NCBI GenBank assembly: GCA_029243145.1
Contig: JAQWSQ010000025.1
Span: forward strand, 1-59,833
Direction of reading: 5' to 3'
Length of the DNA: 59,833 bases
Source of the DNA: Planctomycetaceae bacterium
GTDB taxonomy: Bacteria > Planctomycetota > Planctomycetia > Planctomycetales > Planctomycetaceae
Part shown: positions 6,939 through 16,389 of the stretch, in pieces
How the letters are laid out: each line of letters begins with the position of its first letter
How positions within the stretch are numbered: the stretch's first letter is position 1
Notes under the pieces: model-generated
Told to the model about the DNA's origin: nothing
Seen by the model: only the letters and a program-made list of their open reading frames with translations
The model's database searches: none
Translations under genes and position numbers: made by a program

Positions 6939-9900
6939 ATGAAACGACACCTATTTTGTTTGATCGCTGTTATTTTTGGCGTGTGTGTGCAGTCATTACA
7001 CGCCGAAGAACCATACCTCGAGCTAATTCAAGCGATGCGGAATCGGGGATTTTCAGATACCGCTCTCGACTACATCGAAGAACTGCGGACTCGAAACGAT
7101 CTTCCGGACGACGTGAAAGCGCGTTTGTCCTTTGAAGAGTTCAGGGTTCATCAACAATCGGCTCGACTGGCCAAAACGGTTGAGTTGAAACAGGCAGCCC
7201 TCGAAAAAGCTCTCGCTTCTTTAGAACGATTTGCCAAAGAGAGCCCCAATCATCCCCTCGCCGGTTCGGCGAATTCGGAACGAGCGGGCATCTTTCTCGA
7301 TAAAGCGAAGGCCTTAATCTGGGAAAGCCGTAGCGAAAAGAATGTCGCTAAAAAGAAAAAACAGCAAGAGGAAGCGCGCGGGCACATCACGAAAGCGCGC
7401 GATGTCTATCAAACCGCCAGAGATCAATTCGAGAAAGCTTATGCGGCTTTCAAGGGACAGTTCCTCGACGAGAAAAAAGACGAAGAAAAATATAAGACCC
7501 GTAAGGATGCCGAACAAAACTTCATTCAGGCTCAGTTCGATCTCGCACTGTGTTCTTATCAGGAAGCACGAACCTTTGACGACGGATCACAGCCCTACCT
7601 CGCAGGACTCTCGAAAGCGGCTGAGCAATTTGAAGCCATCCACTCCAAGTATCGCTCGCAAGGTGCCGGCTTGTACTCACGTATCATGCAGGGAAAATGT
7701 TTCGAAGAACAAGCCGAACTCGGGCGTGCCCTCGGCATCTACGATGAGCTTCTGGGCCACCCCGGTGAATCAGACACCATGAAGATGCTGAAATCCCAGA
7801 CGTTCTTCTTCAAGCTGATTGTGTTGAACAAGCCCGAAAAATCCGATCACAAGCTGGTTGTTTCGGAAGCGACGAAATGGCTGCAAGAAAACCGCCGCGA
7901 ATCGAAAACGTCTTACGGCCTGGGAATTCAATGGGAACGAGCCCTTGCCCTGGAAATCCTCGGGAGTCAAGGCGACCTTCCCAAAGAAGAACAACAAGGG
8001 TATCTCGAATCTGCGTTCAGCGAAGCGCGAGAGCTGGCACTTTATGCGGGGGAGTTTCGTGACCCGGCCACAGCCATGGTTCAACGACTTGAACCTCTTG
8101 TCAGTGGGGAAAGTGGTGACCCCAAGAATTTCGGTGGCGCACTTTCTGTGGCCAAAAATAAAGTTCGGCAACACGCAGATTTCTCCAAGAAAGTCAAAGC
8201 GGCACAAAATGACTCGCAAAAGCAGGCTGCTGAAGCCGCCTTCGATCTTCACCTCAAAGAGACAGAACGCATCATTCGACTCGGTTTGTCGCTGATTGAA
8301 GGTGGTGAAAAGCCGGGAGAGATTGCCTCCATGCAATACTTCCTCGCGTTCACTTTGTATTACGCGAAAAAACAATACGATGCGGCCGCCGTTGCAGATT
8401 TCATCGTGCGGACGGCCTCCGAAGAGCAGGCTATCCAAGCACAAGATGCCGCGTATTTGGCCTTGGGAGCACTCAGCCAGATTTATTATGCCAAGCCAGA
8501 CGCTCAACGAGACGCAGAACGCGAAATGATGTCCGACGCGGCCAGCTTGCTCGCCAGTCGTTGGCCCGAGAGTGGCAAGGCCGATGATGCTCGTCTGATT
8601 CTTGGCGATATTTACCGAGGCGCTGGTGAGCCACTAGAAGCGGTCAAATATTTCAACGCCGTCAACGATACGCATCCACGTCATCAAGAAGCCGTCCTCA
8701 AAGCGGGACAGGAATTGTGGGTCGCCTATCTTCGAGAACTTCAAAAACTAGAAGTAGAGCGACTGGAAAAAGCCAAGCTGGACGATCTGGCTGCACAAGC
8801 AGAAAAGCGAATCAAGGAAGGCATGGTCTTGGTCGAAAAGGGTCTTTCCAGCGAGGGAACACCGACTGACATCTATGTTCTGGCAAAGGTCACTTTAGTC
8901 GAGATCTTGAACGCCAAAGGCCAAGAAGTGGAGGCCCTCAAATTATTGACCGAAGGCGATCACAACATCATTAAGCATGTGAGTGTCGAGAACGAAGCCA
9001 ACCGCCCTCCACGTGGTCCCAAAAGTCGCCCCGTCGCGATCCAGGTTTATCAACTTTTACTCCGTACCTACATGGGTTCGGGGAACCTGGATGAAGCTAT
9101 CAAAACGATGGACGAACTCGAAGTCGTCGCCGGCAGCGATAACCTAGACGCACTCACGCAAATCTACATCCAACTCGGATTCAAGCTGAAAGAAGAGATT
9201 GACCGTTTGAGAGCCGAAGGAAATCAGGAAAGACTTGATACCGTGTTGACATCTTTTGATGGCTTCTTAGGCGCACTTACGTTACGTGAAGAAAGTCTCG
9301 ATTATAGTAAACTGCTTTGGATTGCCGAATCGTATGCCAACTTGGGTGATGGCGTCCAAGGAGATCCCTCTGCCTCCGCTGCATATTACGACAAAGCAGC
9401 CTCCGCTTACGACAAAATTATGGAGAAAGGGAAAGGCGACGCCGACTTCATCGATCCCGCCTATCTCCCCAGCATCAACACCCGGATTGCCGTCTTGCAG
9501 AAACGGCAAGGCGATTACGAAGCCGCCTTCAAAACGATCGTAGAAGTTCTTGCCGGTAACGCCAAACAACTCGACGCCCAAATGGAAGCCGCTCTGATCC
9601 TGAAAGAATGGGCCGAAATCAGCGGCGACAATCAAAAATATCTCGATGCCGTCATGGGAAACAAGCAGAAAGACCAAACCATCACCACGGGGACTTCGGT
9701 CTACGGATTTGGTCAACTCGGATTACTCATTCAACAAGTGATGAGTAATCCCAACTCGACGATCCCCAATATCCGCGAACGATATTACGACGTGCTTTAC
9801 GAAATGGGCGACTCGCTCTATCAATACGGCAAATCCTTGAGCGGCGAGGAGCAGAAAGATTTCTTCGTCCGTGCCAAAAGTACACTGTATCAATTCGCCT

Positions 9901-10598
9901 TGAACAGTACACCTGATGTCGATAATGAAACTTGGACCAAATTCGACACCCTCTATCTCGACGTTCAAAATTCACTGGGTGAAATCCCTACACCGCTAGA
10001 ACGCCCTACCGCAGTTGCTGGAACGGATGGACAGCCGGTTCAAACCCAAGAGTCGATTGATGAAGAGTTACGGAATGCAGATGCTGGCGATGGGGGTGAA
10101 GTCATCATCACCACTGTAGATGAGCCTACCGGGCCAAATTATATGCTGGCGGCAATTGCCGTGCTGGTTTGTGCGGGCATGGGAGTGGGGCTCTTTTTCT
10201 TGATCAAGCCGAAGAAAAAAGCTCGTCGCAGAATTCCCGGACGCGATGACGATACTCCGGTCACCATTGGAGCCCCGAGTGCTGTACCGGCGAACAAAGC
10301 GGCCGCTCAACCTCGTCCCCAAAAACAGGCAGCACCTCAAATCGAAACCAAACCGGCAACAGCTCCCCCCGCAAAATCGCAGCAGGCCGAAAAACCAAAA
10401 GCGAAACCTCAGCAACAACCGGCTCCTACGACAAAGCCCGCAGCCGAATCTGCTCCCGCGGATCAACCTGTCAAAAAGAGAAGAACTGTGGCCGATTTGA
10501 CACCCGAAGAAAAAGCCGCATTGAAGAAGAAGATTCTGGCTAAGAAAAAAGCCGAAGCAGCCAAAGCCGCAGAAACCAAAAAGTCTGAAGACTCCTGA
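6939..10598 (+). CDS. Large periplasmic TPR-repeat protein with C-terminal TM anchor and Lys/Ala/Pro-rich tail
   Basis: A 1219-residue protein. Residues 1-22 form a signal peptide (MKRHLFCLIAVIFGVCVQSL then HAEE). The long middle is helical with many degenerate tetratricopeptide-like repeats. A single TM helix lies near residues 1068-1087 (YMLAAIAVLVCAGMGVGLFF). It is followed by a basic stop-transfer (KPKKKARRR) and about 120 residues rich in Pro, Ala, Lys and Gln that end in repeated KKKILAKKKAEAAK-like segments. Topology is therefore a periplasmic TPR domain with a cytoplasmic charged tail. It heads an operon with a second TPR protein, ExbB and two ExbD, which suggests it is the client or scaffold of a proton-motive-force-driven envelope machine. 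TPR assignment is from repeat character, not a profile search. Confidence 0.8.
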   Translation: MKRHLFCLIAVIFGVCVQSLHAEEPYLELIQAMRNRGFSDTALDYIEELRTRNDLPDDVKARLSFEEFRVHQQSARLAKTVELKQAALEKALASLERFAKESPNHPLAGSANSERAGIFLDKAKALIWESRSEKNVAKKKKQQEEARGHITKARDVYQTARDQFEKAYAAFKGQFLDEKKDEEKYKTRKDAEQNFIQAQFDLALCSYQEARTFDDGSQPYLAGLSKAAEQFEAIHSKYRSQGAGLYSRIMQGKCFEEQAELGRALGIYDELLGHPGESDTMKMLKSQTFFFKLIVLNKPEKSDHKLVVSEATKWLQENRRESKTSYGLGIQWERALALEILGSQGDLPKEEQQGYLESAFSEARELALYAGEFRDPATAMVQRLEPLVSGESGDPKNFGGALSVAKNKVRQHADFSKKVKAAQNDSQKQAAEAAFDLHLKETERIIRLGLSLIEGGEKPGEIASMQYFLAFTLYYAKKQYDAAAVADFIVRTASEEQAIQAQDAAYLALGALSQIYYAKPDAQRDAEREMMSDAASLLASRWPESGKADDARLILGDIYRGAGEPLEAVKYFNAVNDTHPRHQEAVLKAGQELWVAYLRELQKLEVERLEKAKLDDLAAQAEKRIKEGMVLVEKGLSSEGTPTDIYVLAKVTLVEILNAKGQEVEALKLLTEGDHNIIKHVSVENEANRPPRGPKSRPVAIQVYQLLLRTYMGSGNLDEAIKTMDELEVVAGSDNLDALTQIYIQLGFKLKEEIDRLRAEGNQERLDTVLTSFDGFLGALTLREESLDYSKLLWIAESYANLGDGVQGDPSASAAYYDKAASAYDKIMEKGKGDADFIDPAYLPSINTRIAVLQKRQGDYEAAFKTIVEVLAGNAKQLDAQMEAALILKEWAEISGDNQKYLDAVMGNKQKDQTITTGTSVYGFGQLGLLIQQVMSNPNSTIPNIRERYYDVLYEMGDSLYQYGKSLSGEEQKDFFVRAKSTLYQFALNSTPDVDNETWTKFDTLYLDVQNSLGEIPTPLERPTAVAGTDGQPVQTQESIDEELRNADAGDGGEVIITTVDEPTGPNYMLAAIAVLVCAGMGVGLFFLIKPKKKARRRIPGRDDDTPVTIGAPSAVPANKAAAQPRPQKQAAPQIETKPATAPPAKSQQAEKPKAKPQQQPAPTTKPAAESAPADQPVKKRRTVADLTPEEKAALKKKILAKKKAEAAKAAETKKSEDS

Positions 10599-10664
10599 AC
10601 CGATACTTTGCCCAAAACTGAAGTCTCGTGTTGTATGAGACCACGAATACGTTGGAGATTTATT

Positions 10665-11708
10665 ATGAAACCGATTTCGCTGCGTTCACTGCTCAGTTGT
10701 ATTGCCGTAGTGTTCACTCTTTCGTCGGCTTACGCAGTCGATACGATCTATATCGAAGGTGCTGCTGCTGCTCGTGGAACGATCACAGGCTACACCAAAG
10801 ATGTCGTCAAAATTCAACAGGGAAGCAACGAACGGGAAATTCCCGTGAATACGATCACTTCTCTAAACTGGGATGGTGAACCGCTCGATTTCAAAAATGC
10901 ACGCAGCAGTGAAAAGAGTGGAAATGTCACCAAATCACTCGAGCTATATCAGAAAGTGAAAGACAATCTGGCCGGCCTCTCTAAAAATGCCCAGACTGAT
11001 CTTGATTATCTAATGGTACGGGCAAAAGCACGACTAGCCATTACGAATCCAGCGAACGCAGACGATGCCATCAAATCGCTCGAAGGATTCAAAACCGCCA
11101 ACGCAAATCACTTCCGCTATTACGAATTGCAACAGTACCTGGGTCGGTTGTATGCCGCCAAAGGAGATACCGCTAAAGCAACCGCCGCGTTCAACGAGAT
11201 GAAATCGGCACCGTACAAAGATTATCAAATGGCGGCTCAGATTTTAGCTGCCGATGCACTGCTTGCCAGTGGTGATGTGGACAAGGCCAAAGCCGATTAT
11301 CAGGCCGTTGCCAACATGGCCACAAATTCTCAACAGGAATTAAACCGTAAAAACGAAGCCCGACTTGGATTGGCACTCTGTCAGACCAAACAGGGACAAC
11401 CGGCAGAAGCCGTAAAAATCGCCAATGACGTCATCGGCGAAACGGATCCCACGCAATCGGCCGTTCAAGCGAGAGCCTTTCTTCGCAAAGGCGACGCGCT
11501 CGTAGCCTTAGAGAAACCTCAACAAGCCGTAATTGCCTATCTTGCCGTCGATTTACTGTTTGCTTCCGAGCCAAATTTGCACGCAGAAGCCTTGCATCAC
11601 CTCTCGACGCTGTGGACTCAGGTCGGAAAAGCGGATCGGGCGTCAGATGCTCAGGCCCGGTTGCGAAGCCAATATCCAGAAAGCTCATGGGCCACAGGCG
11701 GAAAATAA
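10665..11708 (+). CDS. Secreted TPR-repeat protein
   Basis: A 347-residue exported protein. The start at 10665 is set by GGAG eight bases upstream and the clean signal peptide that follows (MKPISLRSLLSCIAVVFTLS, then SAYAVD); a longer frame from 10608 has neither. After an N-terminal small beta-like region (TITGYTKDVVKIQQGSNERE) come about five helix-turn-helix TPR-like repeats: the segment around QQYLGRLYAAKGDTAKATAA is typical, with conserved Gly, Ala and Pro spacing. It lies 66 bases after the large TPR protein and 263 bases before ExbB. It probably acts in the periplasm in complex with the larger protein; no enzymatic motif is visible. Confidence 0.78.
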   Translation: MKPISLRSLLSCIAVVFTLSSAYAVDTIYIEGAAAARGTITGYTKDVVKIQQGSNEREIPVNTITSLNWDGEPLDFKNARSSEKSGNVTKSLELYQKVKDNLAGLSKNAQTDLDYLMVRAKARLAITNPANADDAIKSLEGFKTANANHFRYYELQQYLGRLYAAKGDTAKATAAFNEMKSAPYKDYQMAAQILAADALLASGDVDKAKADYQAVANMATNSQQELNRKNEARLGLALCQTKQGQPAEAVKIANDVIGETDPTQSAVQARAFLRKGDALVALEKPQQAVIAYLAVDLLFASEPNLHAEALHHLSTLWTQVGKADRASDAQARLRSQYPESSWATGGK

Positions 11709-11971
11709 ATCACTCAGCGGAATTTTCCGATTTGCGTTGTAACCTGACCTCCCAAGACACTTTACAAACAGATTCCTCCAGATCCTTGTATTGCACTCTG
11801 GAACGACGTTCAATGGCACATTAAACTAATAACCAACCTTAAAGACAGGATGTCTTCGATTTCTGAGCAAGGCTGCTCGCCCGCAGAACCCAAATTTCAT
11901 ACAGCAAGCTGTCTTCAGCAGGCTGTCCAAAACATCGACTTCACAGACACCCGAGAAAGAGGAATTTACCC

Positions 11972-12826
11972 ATGATGTCCACACTTAGCCGTCGGCACTT
12001 TCTTGCCCTGTTGACCGTGCTGATCGCCGTGATGACAGTGGCCTTCAACCCCATTGAGCAATCCACCTCTTATGGTCAAGATGCTCCTGCCGCGGAAGAA
12101 GCACCTGCAGCGACTGAGGCAGCAGAAAATGCCGCACCCAGCGGCACAAAACCTCCTAAAAGTTTCTTGGGTTGGTTGATTGAAGCCTCCGGTTTCTTCG
12201 GTCTCATCATTCTGATCCTCTCCTTCATCATGGTGGCAGTCGTCATGATGAACCTGCTTCAGGTTCGACGCGATGTGTTGATCCCGCCTGACTTTGTTGA
12301 AAATTTTGAAGAAAAAATTAATGCCAAGGATTATCAGGGAGCCTACGAAGTGGCTCGCTCTGACGACTCTTTCATTGCTCGTGTGCTCACGAACGGCCTC
12401 TCGAAATTGAATCGTGGTTACGAAGAAGCCATCGAAGGGATGCAAGAAGTCGGCGAAGAAGAAAACATGACTCTCGAACACCGCGTCAGCTACCTCGCTT
12501 TGATTGGTGCGATTGCTCCGATGTTCGGTCTGATGGGTACTGTTTACGGGATGATCATGTCGTTTGAGAAAATTGCTCAATCGGCAACGTCTCCGAAACC
12601 TTCTGAACTGGCTGAAGGAATTTCAACAGCTCTGTTCACTACACTCGAAGGACTGTTTGTCGCGATTCCCGCGATGGTCGCATACACTCTTTTCAAAAAC
12701 CAAGTCTCCAAATTGGTACTGGAAGTTGGCATCATCAGCGAAGGGTTGATGTCTAAATTGCCGATGGCGGGTGGTGGAAAAGGTGCCGCAGCTCCTGCAC
12801 CGGCTCCTGCAGCTCCTGAAAAATAA
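11972..12826 (+). CDS. MotA/TolQ/ExbB proton channel family protein with N-terminal signal-like extension
   Basis: A 284-residue inner-membrane protein. AGAGGA precedes ATG-ATG at 11972. The core has the first TM at about 68-90, the cytoplasmic domain, then the diagnostic LIGAIAPMFGLMGTVYGMIM and FTTLEGLFVAIPAM, forming TM2 and TM3 with the conserved Thr/Pro of the proton path. Before the core lie about 60 extra residues: an N-terminal hydrophobic helix preceded by SRRHFLALL (twin-arginine-like) and an Ala/Glu/Pro-rich linker. E. coli ExbB and TolQ lack this. With the two ExbD proteins downstream it should convert proton flow into force on the TPR partners or an outer-membrane transporter. 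Confidence 0.92.
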   Translation: MMSTLSRRHFLALLTVLIAVMTVAFNPIEQSTSYGQDAPAAEEAPAATEAAENAAPSGTKPPKSFLGWLIEASGFFGLIILILSFIMVAVVMMNLLQVRRDVLIPPDFVENFEEKINAKDYQGAYEVARSDDSFIARVLTNGLSKLNRGYEEAIEGMQEVGEEENMTLEHRVSYLALIGAIAPMFGLMGTVYGMIMSFEKIAQSATSPKPSELAEGISTALFTTLEGLFVAIPAMVAYTLFKNQVSKLVLEVGIISEGLMSKLPMAGGGKGAAAPAPAPAAPEK

Positions 12827-12867
12827 TAGTCCCCGTTCATCCGGTGACCCTGGTGTGGAGAGACATT

Positions 12868-13347
12868 ATGAAATTCAAAAAAGCCAATGTGGCGACCGCC
12901 GAAATTGATATGACTCCGATGATCGACATCGTGTTTCAGTTGATCGCGTTTTTTATGGTGATCACCAATTTCGAGCAAACTCAGGCAGACGAGCGGGTCA
13001 TTCTTGCGAAAGATGCACTCGCCATGCCTCCTAAAGTGAAACGTGAAGACGAACTGACCGTCAACATCGGTTTTGAACGCAATTTAGAGGGCGAGAAAAT
13101 TGATCCCCAAGCCTATATCTTCTGGCCGGGTGAGAAAATGCTCATCGAGGGATTGGAAGCCAAACTCCGTCTTGAAGCGCAGATCTATCGCGATGAAGGC
13201 AAAGACATCAAAGAGATTACTGTGGTGATCCGAGCCGATGCCGAGGTTCCCACCGGGATCGTTCAAGGCGTGATTAAAATTGCTCAGAAGGATGGTATCA
13301 AGTTTGAAAAGTTTGCCATCAAAGCTCAACAATCAGTCGATCCTTAG
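12868..13347 (+). CDS. ExbD/TolR-family biopolymer transport protein, first copy
   Basis: A 159-residue protein with one N-terminal TM and a periplasmic domain. The ATG at 12868 is preferred because GGAGAG is immediately upstream; a reading from 12844 is not supported. The signature AEIDMTPMIDIVFQLIAFFM holds the essential Asp of the proton pathway in the TM helix. The C-terminal part has the ExbD/TolR fold pattern (ITVVIRADAEVPTGIVQGVI). It lies 41 bases after ExbB. The two ExbD-like genes in tandem suggest a heterodimer, known in some ExbBDD systems. Confidence 0.92.
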   Translation: MKFKKANVATAEIDMTPMIDIVFQLIAFFMVITNFEQTQADERVILAKDALAMPPKVKREDELTVNIGFERNLEGEKIDPQAYIFWPGEKMLIEGLEAKLRLEAQIYRDEGKDIKEITVVIRADAEVPTGIVQGVIKIAQKDGIKFEKFAIKAQQSVDP

Positions 13348-13417
13348 AGTATCAGACAAACAGCGGTAGTTAGCACAGCAGGTCTTCACAGACTCCTCGA
13401 TAAAAAGAAGCATCGTT

Positions 13418-13960
13418 ATGAAAATTCGTGGCACAAAGTCGACGGAAAAAATTGAACCGCAAATGGCACCCATGATTGACGTGGTGTTCCAGTTGCTGAT
13501 TTTCTTCATGCTCACTTTGAAAATCATCGAGCCCGAAGGCGATTTCACCGTCAATATGCCAATCGGTCAATCCGCTGCCGAATCCGATAGCCCCAAACCA
13601 CCTGTTATCAAGGTCCGTATGAAAGCCGACCCGGTGACGGGTGAAATGTATTCGATGACCATCGCCAATAAAGAACTCTTCGCCAGTGCTCCAGGTGCCT
13701 CTCAAGAAGAGAAGTCATCAAACGCATTCAAGCGATTAAACAGCGAAATCTTGAATGCCATCGGCTCGCCGGGAAATCCGCTTGCCGATGATCAAGAAGT
13801 CGAACTTGATCCCGATTTTGCGTTGAATTCGAAGTATCTGATCAACGCCATTGGTGCTTGTCGCGGTCGCGTGCAACGAGTGAACGGGCAAGCGCGCATG
13901 ATCGATTACATCAAGAACATCAAGTTTGCTTCCCCTCGTGAAGAGGGAGCGGGCGGCTAA
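13418..13960 (+). CDS. ExbD/TolR-family biopolymer transport protein, second copy
   Basis: A 180-residue protein similar to its upstream neighbour: APMIDVVFQLLIFFMLTLK near residues 17-35 carries the conserved channel Asp. It is longer, with inserted residues (ASQEEKSSNAF) in the periplasmic domain, and ends without the usual C-terminal strand motif being obvious. It is 70 bases downstream of the first copy and is the last gene of the TPR-ExbB-ExbD-ExbD run; the next gene, an amidohydrolase, has its own RBS and may be separate. It works with ExbB in the inner membrane. Confidence 0.9.
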   Translation: MKIRGTKSTEKIEPQMAPMIDVVFQLLIFFMLTLKIIEPEGDFTVNMPIGQSAAESDSPKPPVIKVRMKADPVTGEMYSMTIANKELFASAPGASQEEKSSNAFKRLNSEILNAIGSPGNPLADDQEVELDPDFALNSKYLINAIGACRGRVQRVNGQARMIDYIKNIKFASPREEGAGG

Positions 13961-14080
13961 AAAGTCGCTTCGCTACCAGTATTTGATTCGCTGCCAAAAA
14001 CTCAGCGCATTACTGTCCAGTTTCTCATACAATCAATCTGAGCTTGCCACATATTGATTGTGTTATGGGAGATCTTTTGG

Positions 14081-15049
14081 ATGACAATGCCTGCCGCTTC
14101 TCGACGAGAGTTCTTGATTCATTCCGCGACGACAGCCGGGTTAGTGGGATTGGGTTCCAAATTCGGAACACAGTCCTCTTCGGCGGAAGACTGCACAATG
14201 ACCGATGAATACCCTTGGATCGATGCGCATTCGCATATCTGGACGCGCGATATCAAAAAGTATCCTCTCGCCAACGGAAAAACACTTGACGATCTCGCTC
14301 CCGCCAGCTTCACGACTGACGAGTTGCTCGATGTCGCCCACAAAAACGGTGTCGGGAAAGTGGTTCTCATCGCCCACAATGTCTTCTATCGGTGGGATAA
14401 CTCCTACATGATCGATGCGGTACGCCAGCATCCGGATGTTTTTCGAATTGTCGGCATGGTCGACAACATGGCCCCTCACCCCGACGTTGCCATGAAAAAA
14501 CTGTTAGCCGACAAGGTCACCGGGTTCCGCATTACTCCTGGTGTTTATGGTCGAGAGAAATGGCTCGACAACCCCGGCATGCACGCCATGTGGAAGATGG
14601 CCGCAGAGACACGTCAGAACATGTGCTGCCTGATCAACCCCGAAGACCTGCCGACCATCGATTCCTGGTGTGATCAATACCCGGAAACGCCAGTCGTCAT
14701 CGACCACTTTGCCCGTATTGGGATTGAAGGCAACCTCCCCAAACAGGATCTCGACAATCTCTGCAAATTAGCACGACACAAAAATGTCACCGTGAAAATT
14801 TCGGCCTATTACGCACTTGGCAACAAAAAGCCCCCTCATACCGAACTGATCCCGATGATCGAACGTCTGATTGGCGCTTTCGGTGTCGAACGACTCATGT
14901 GGGCCAGCGATTCTCCGTATCAGTTAGTTGGCGAGAATACCTACTCCGATTCCATCAAACTTATCACAGAACGTATGGACTCTCTTTCGGCCACTGACCG
15001 TGAGTGGTTATTACGCAAGACGGCTGAAAAGGTCTTCTTCTTTGTGTAG
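14081..15049 (+). CDS. Amidohydrolase-2 family TIM-barrel hydrolase with twin-arginine signal
   Basis: A 322-residue protein. GGGAG nine bases before the ATG at 14081 supports this start over the one at 14054. The N-terminus has a Tat-type signal, SRREFLIHSATTAGLVGLG, so export in folded form is likely. The mature part begins with WIDAHSHIW, giving the HxH metal ligands of the amidohydrolase-2 (PF04909) barrel. Further conserved parts are VVIDHFARIG and the C-terminal MWASDSPY with the catalytic Asp. The family includes decarboxylases (ACMSD-like) and lactonases acting on sugar or aromatic lactones; the substrate cannot be told. It has no obvious operon partner. Confidence 0.82.
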   Translation: MTMPAASRREFLIHSATTAGLVGLGSKFGTQSSSAEDCTMTDEYPWIDAHSHIWTRDIKKYPLANGKTLDDLAPASFTTDELLDVAHKNGVGKVVLIAHNVFYRWDNSYMIDAVRQHPDVFRIVGMVDNMAPHPDVAMKKLLADKVTGFRITPGVYGREKWLDNPGMHAMWKMAAETRQNMCCLINPEDLPTIDSWCDQYPETPVVIDHFARIGIEGNLPKQDLDNLCKLARHKNVTVKISAYYALGNKKPPHTELIPMIERLIGAFGVERLMWASDSPYQLVGENTYSDSIKLITERMDSLSATDREWLLRKTAEKVFFFV

Positions 15050-15085
15050 TTTTTGTTTCCATGATTGCTCTTCGAAAGTTGATTG

Positions 15086-15949
15086 ATGCCAATTCGTGAA
15101 TCAGATCTCAACCGTCTGGTCAAAACCACAATCATGCTGGTCCGCGTTTGACTCATTGCTTTAATCGTCGGCTTGTACAGCCTCATACCGGTCTTTAAAG
15201 AGTATTCCACTTACGAAAAGTTTGCCGATATTCCGTCGGATGTTTTCACAGTTCTTGGGTTGGTGTTGTCTCTCGTTTTGGTTTTCAGAACCAATCGTGC
15301 TTATGACCGCTGGTGGGAAGCGCGAACACTCTGGGGAAAACTGGTCAACATCAGTCGCAATTTGGTGACCAAATGCCGTAGCTTCGCAGAACTCGACCCC
15401 ACCGAACAGCAGCAACTTCATCGCGAAATTTCTGGATTTGCGTATGCACTCAAAGATCACCTTCGCGAAGGAGTCCAACTTAAGGAACTCCCCGCCTGGT
15501 CTGACACAAATCACTCACCCGATCATGTCCCCGCTTGGTTAAGCGGGCAAATTTATGCGTCCGTGAAAAAATGGGAACGGGCAGATCGAATTTCACCGCA
15601 AGAACTACTCAGCATTGATACCGAGCTCCACGAATTTCTCAATGTCTGCGGGGGATGCGAACGAATCCGCAACACTTTGATCGCGGGTTCCTACCGGTCC
15701 TATGCCATTAAATGTCTGACTCTCTACCTATTGGCTCTCCCGTGGGGTCTGGTTGAAGACCTGAAATGGTTGACCATACCAATCAGCATGATCGTGACTT
15801 ACATCATGTTCGGCCTGGAATCAATCGCCGATGCGGTGGAAGAACCGTTCGGGTTCGATCTGGACGACCTTAATTTAGACTCTCTCTGTCTCACGATTGA
15901 TCAAACAACCGCAGAGATTCTCGATGTGCAACAAGTCTCACAAGGCTAA
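15086..15949 (+). pseudogene. Bestrophin-like (UPF0187) chloride channel with in-frame TGA in TM1
   Basis: Reading from the ATG at 15086 gives MPIRESDLNRLVKTTIMLVR-V, then TGA at 15149-15151, then LIALIVGLYSLIPVFKEYST continuing in the same frame to 15949. The downstream part is a clear bestrophin-family protein: FRTNRAYDRWWEARTLWGKL, with the conserved RxNxAYDRWWEAR segment, and PWGLVEDLKWLTIP near the end. The stop interrupts the first TM helix. Without it the protein would be 287 residues, the normal family size. Either this is a pseudogene (one nonsense mutation), or a shortened protein starts at a TTG (15173), lacking half of TM1. No recoding signal is seen. Sequencing error is a third option. 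Confidence 0.75.
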
Positions 15950-15978
15950 TGCTGACAGTAGTTTGCTGCCGACTGTCA

Positions 15979-16039
15979 CTTCCCAAATCGAGTATTTCTC
16001 GAAAAACGATTGCGAATTCGCGCGAAAGATTTTGGGAAG
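15979..16039. other. Imperfect inverted repeat downstream of the bestrophin gene
   Basis: CTTCCCAAATC (15979-15989) can pair with GATTTTGGGAAG (16028-16039) with one bulge. The enclosed bases contain the palindrome GCGAATTCGC. It lies 30 bases after the bestrophin stop and has no T-run, so it may be a structured 3' end or an attenuating element; function is not established. Confidence 0.4.
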
Positions 16040-16275
16040 TTAACGCATCAACACATGTTGAATACTGCTTATGAGACTCATGCGAGCGGCTCCCGTAAGT
16101 CACTATTACTGCACATGTTAGAAGATGCGAATTTCATGGAACCCTGGTCTAACGCGCGCCTTCTTCAACTCAAATAACGTGCCAGAAATTTCCTCGAAAA
16201 ACCGGCCTCCACCAGTCTTGAATCCATTTTCAATCCTCGTCAGGATCGCTCCCTACATGGATGCATGACGCAGCC

Positions 16276-16311
16276 GTAAGAGTCCTCCGCAAGACGCGGG
16301 GGCGCTTTTAC
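16276..16311. other. GC-rich hairpin upstream of the SCP-domain gene
   Basis: Bases 16276-16290 pair with 16296-16311 (GTAAGAG on one side, CGCTTTTAC on the other) through a run of GC and G-U pairs with few mismatches. It sits 79 bases before the SCP-domain gene start. It may be an upstream terminator or 5'-leader structure; the transcript direction is unknown. The rest of the 15950-16389 gap shows no gene. Confidence 0.4.
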
Positions 16312-16389
16312 CCCGACTTTGGCCTTCCACCGATGGCCTGAACATTCTCACGATTCGGGGTTACTGCAGTTTGAAACAAAGGAGTGATT

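Noticed and set aside
7770-8507. 245-codon open frame on the minus strand
   Set aside because: It lies antisense to the large TPR gene, has no RBS and no family resemblance; it is a by-product of that gene's codon use.
11966-12580. 204-codon minus-strand frame rich in His and Gln
   Set aside because: Antisense to the ExbB gene; composition reflects the reverse complement of ExbB codons.
15149-15151. TGA in the bestrophin-like gene as a selenocysteine codon
   Set aside because: The family has no Sec at this site, and no convincing SECIS-like hairpin directly follows it.
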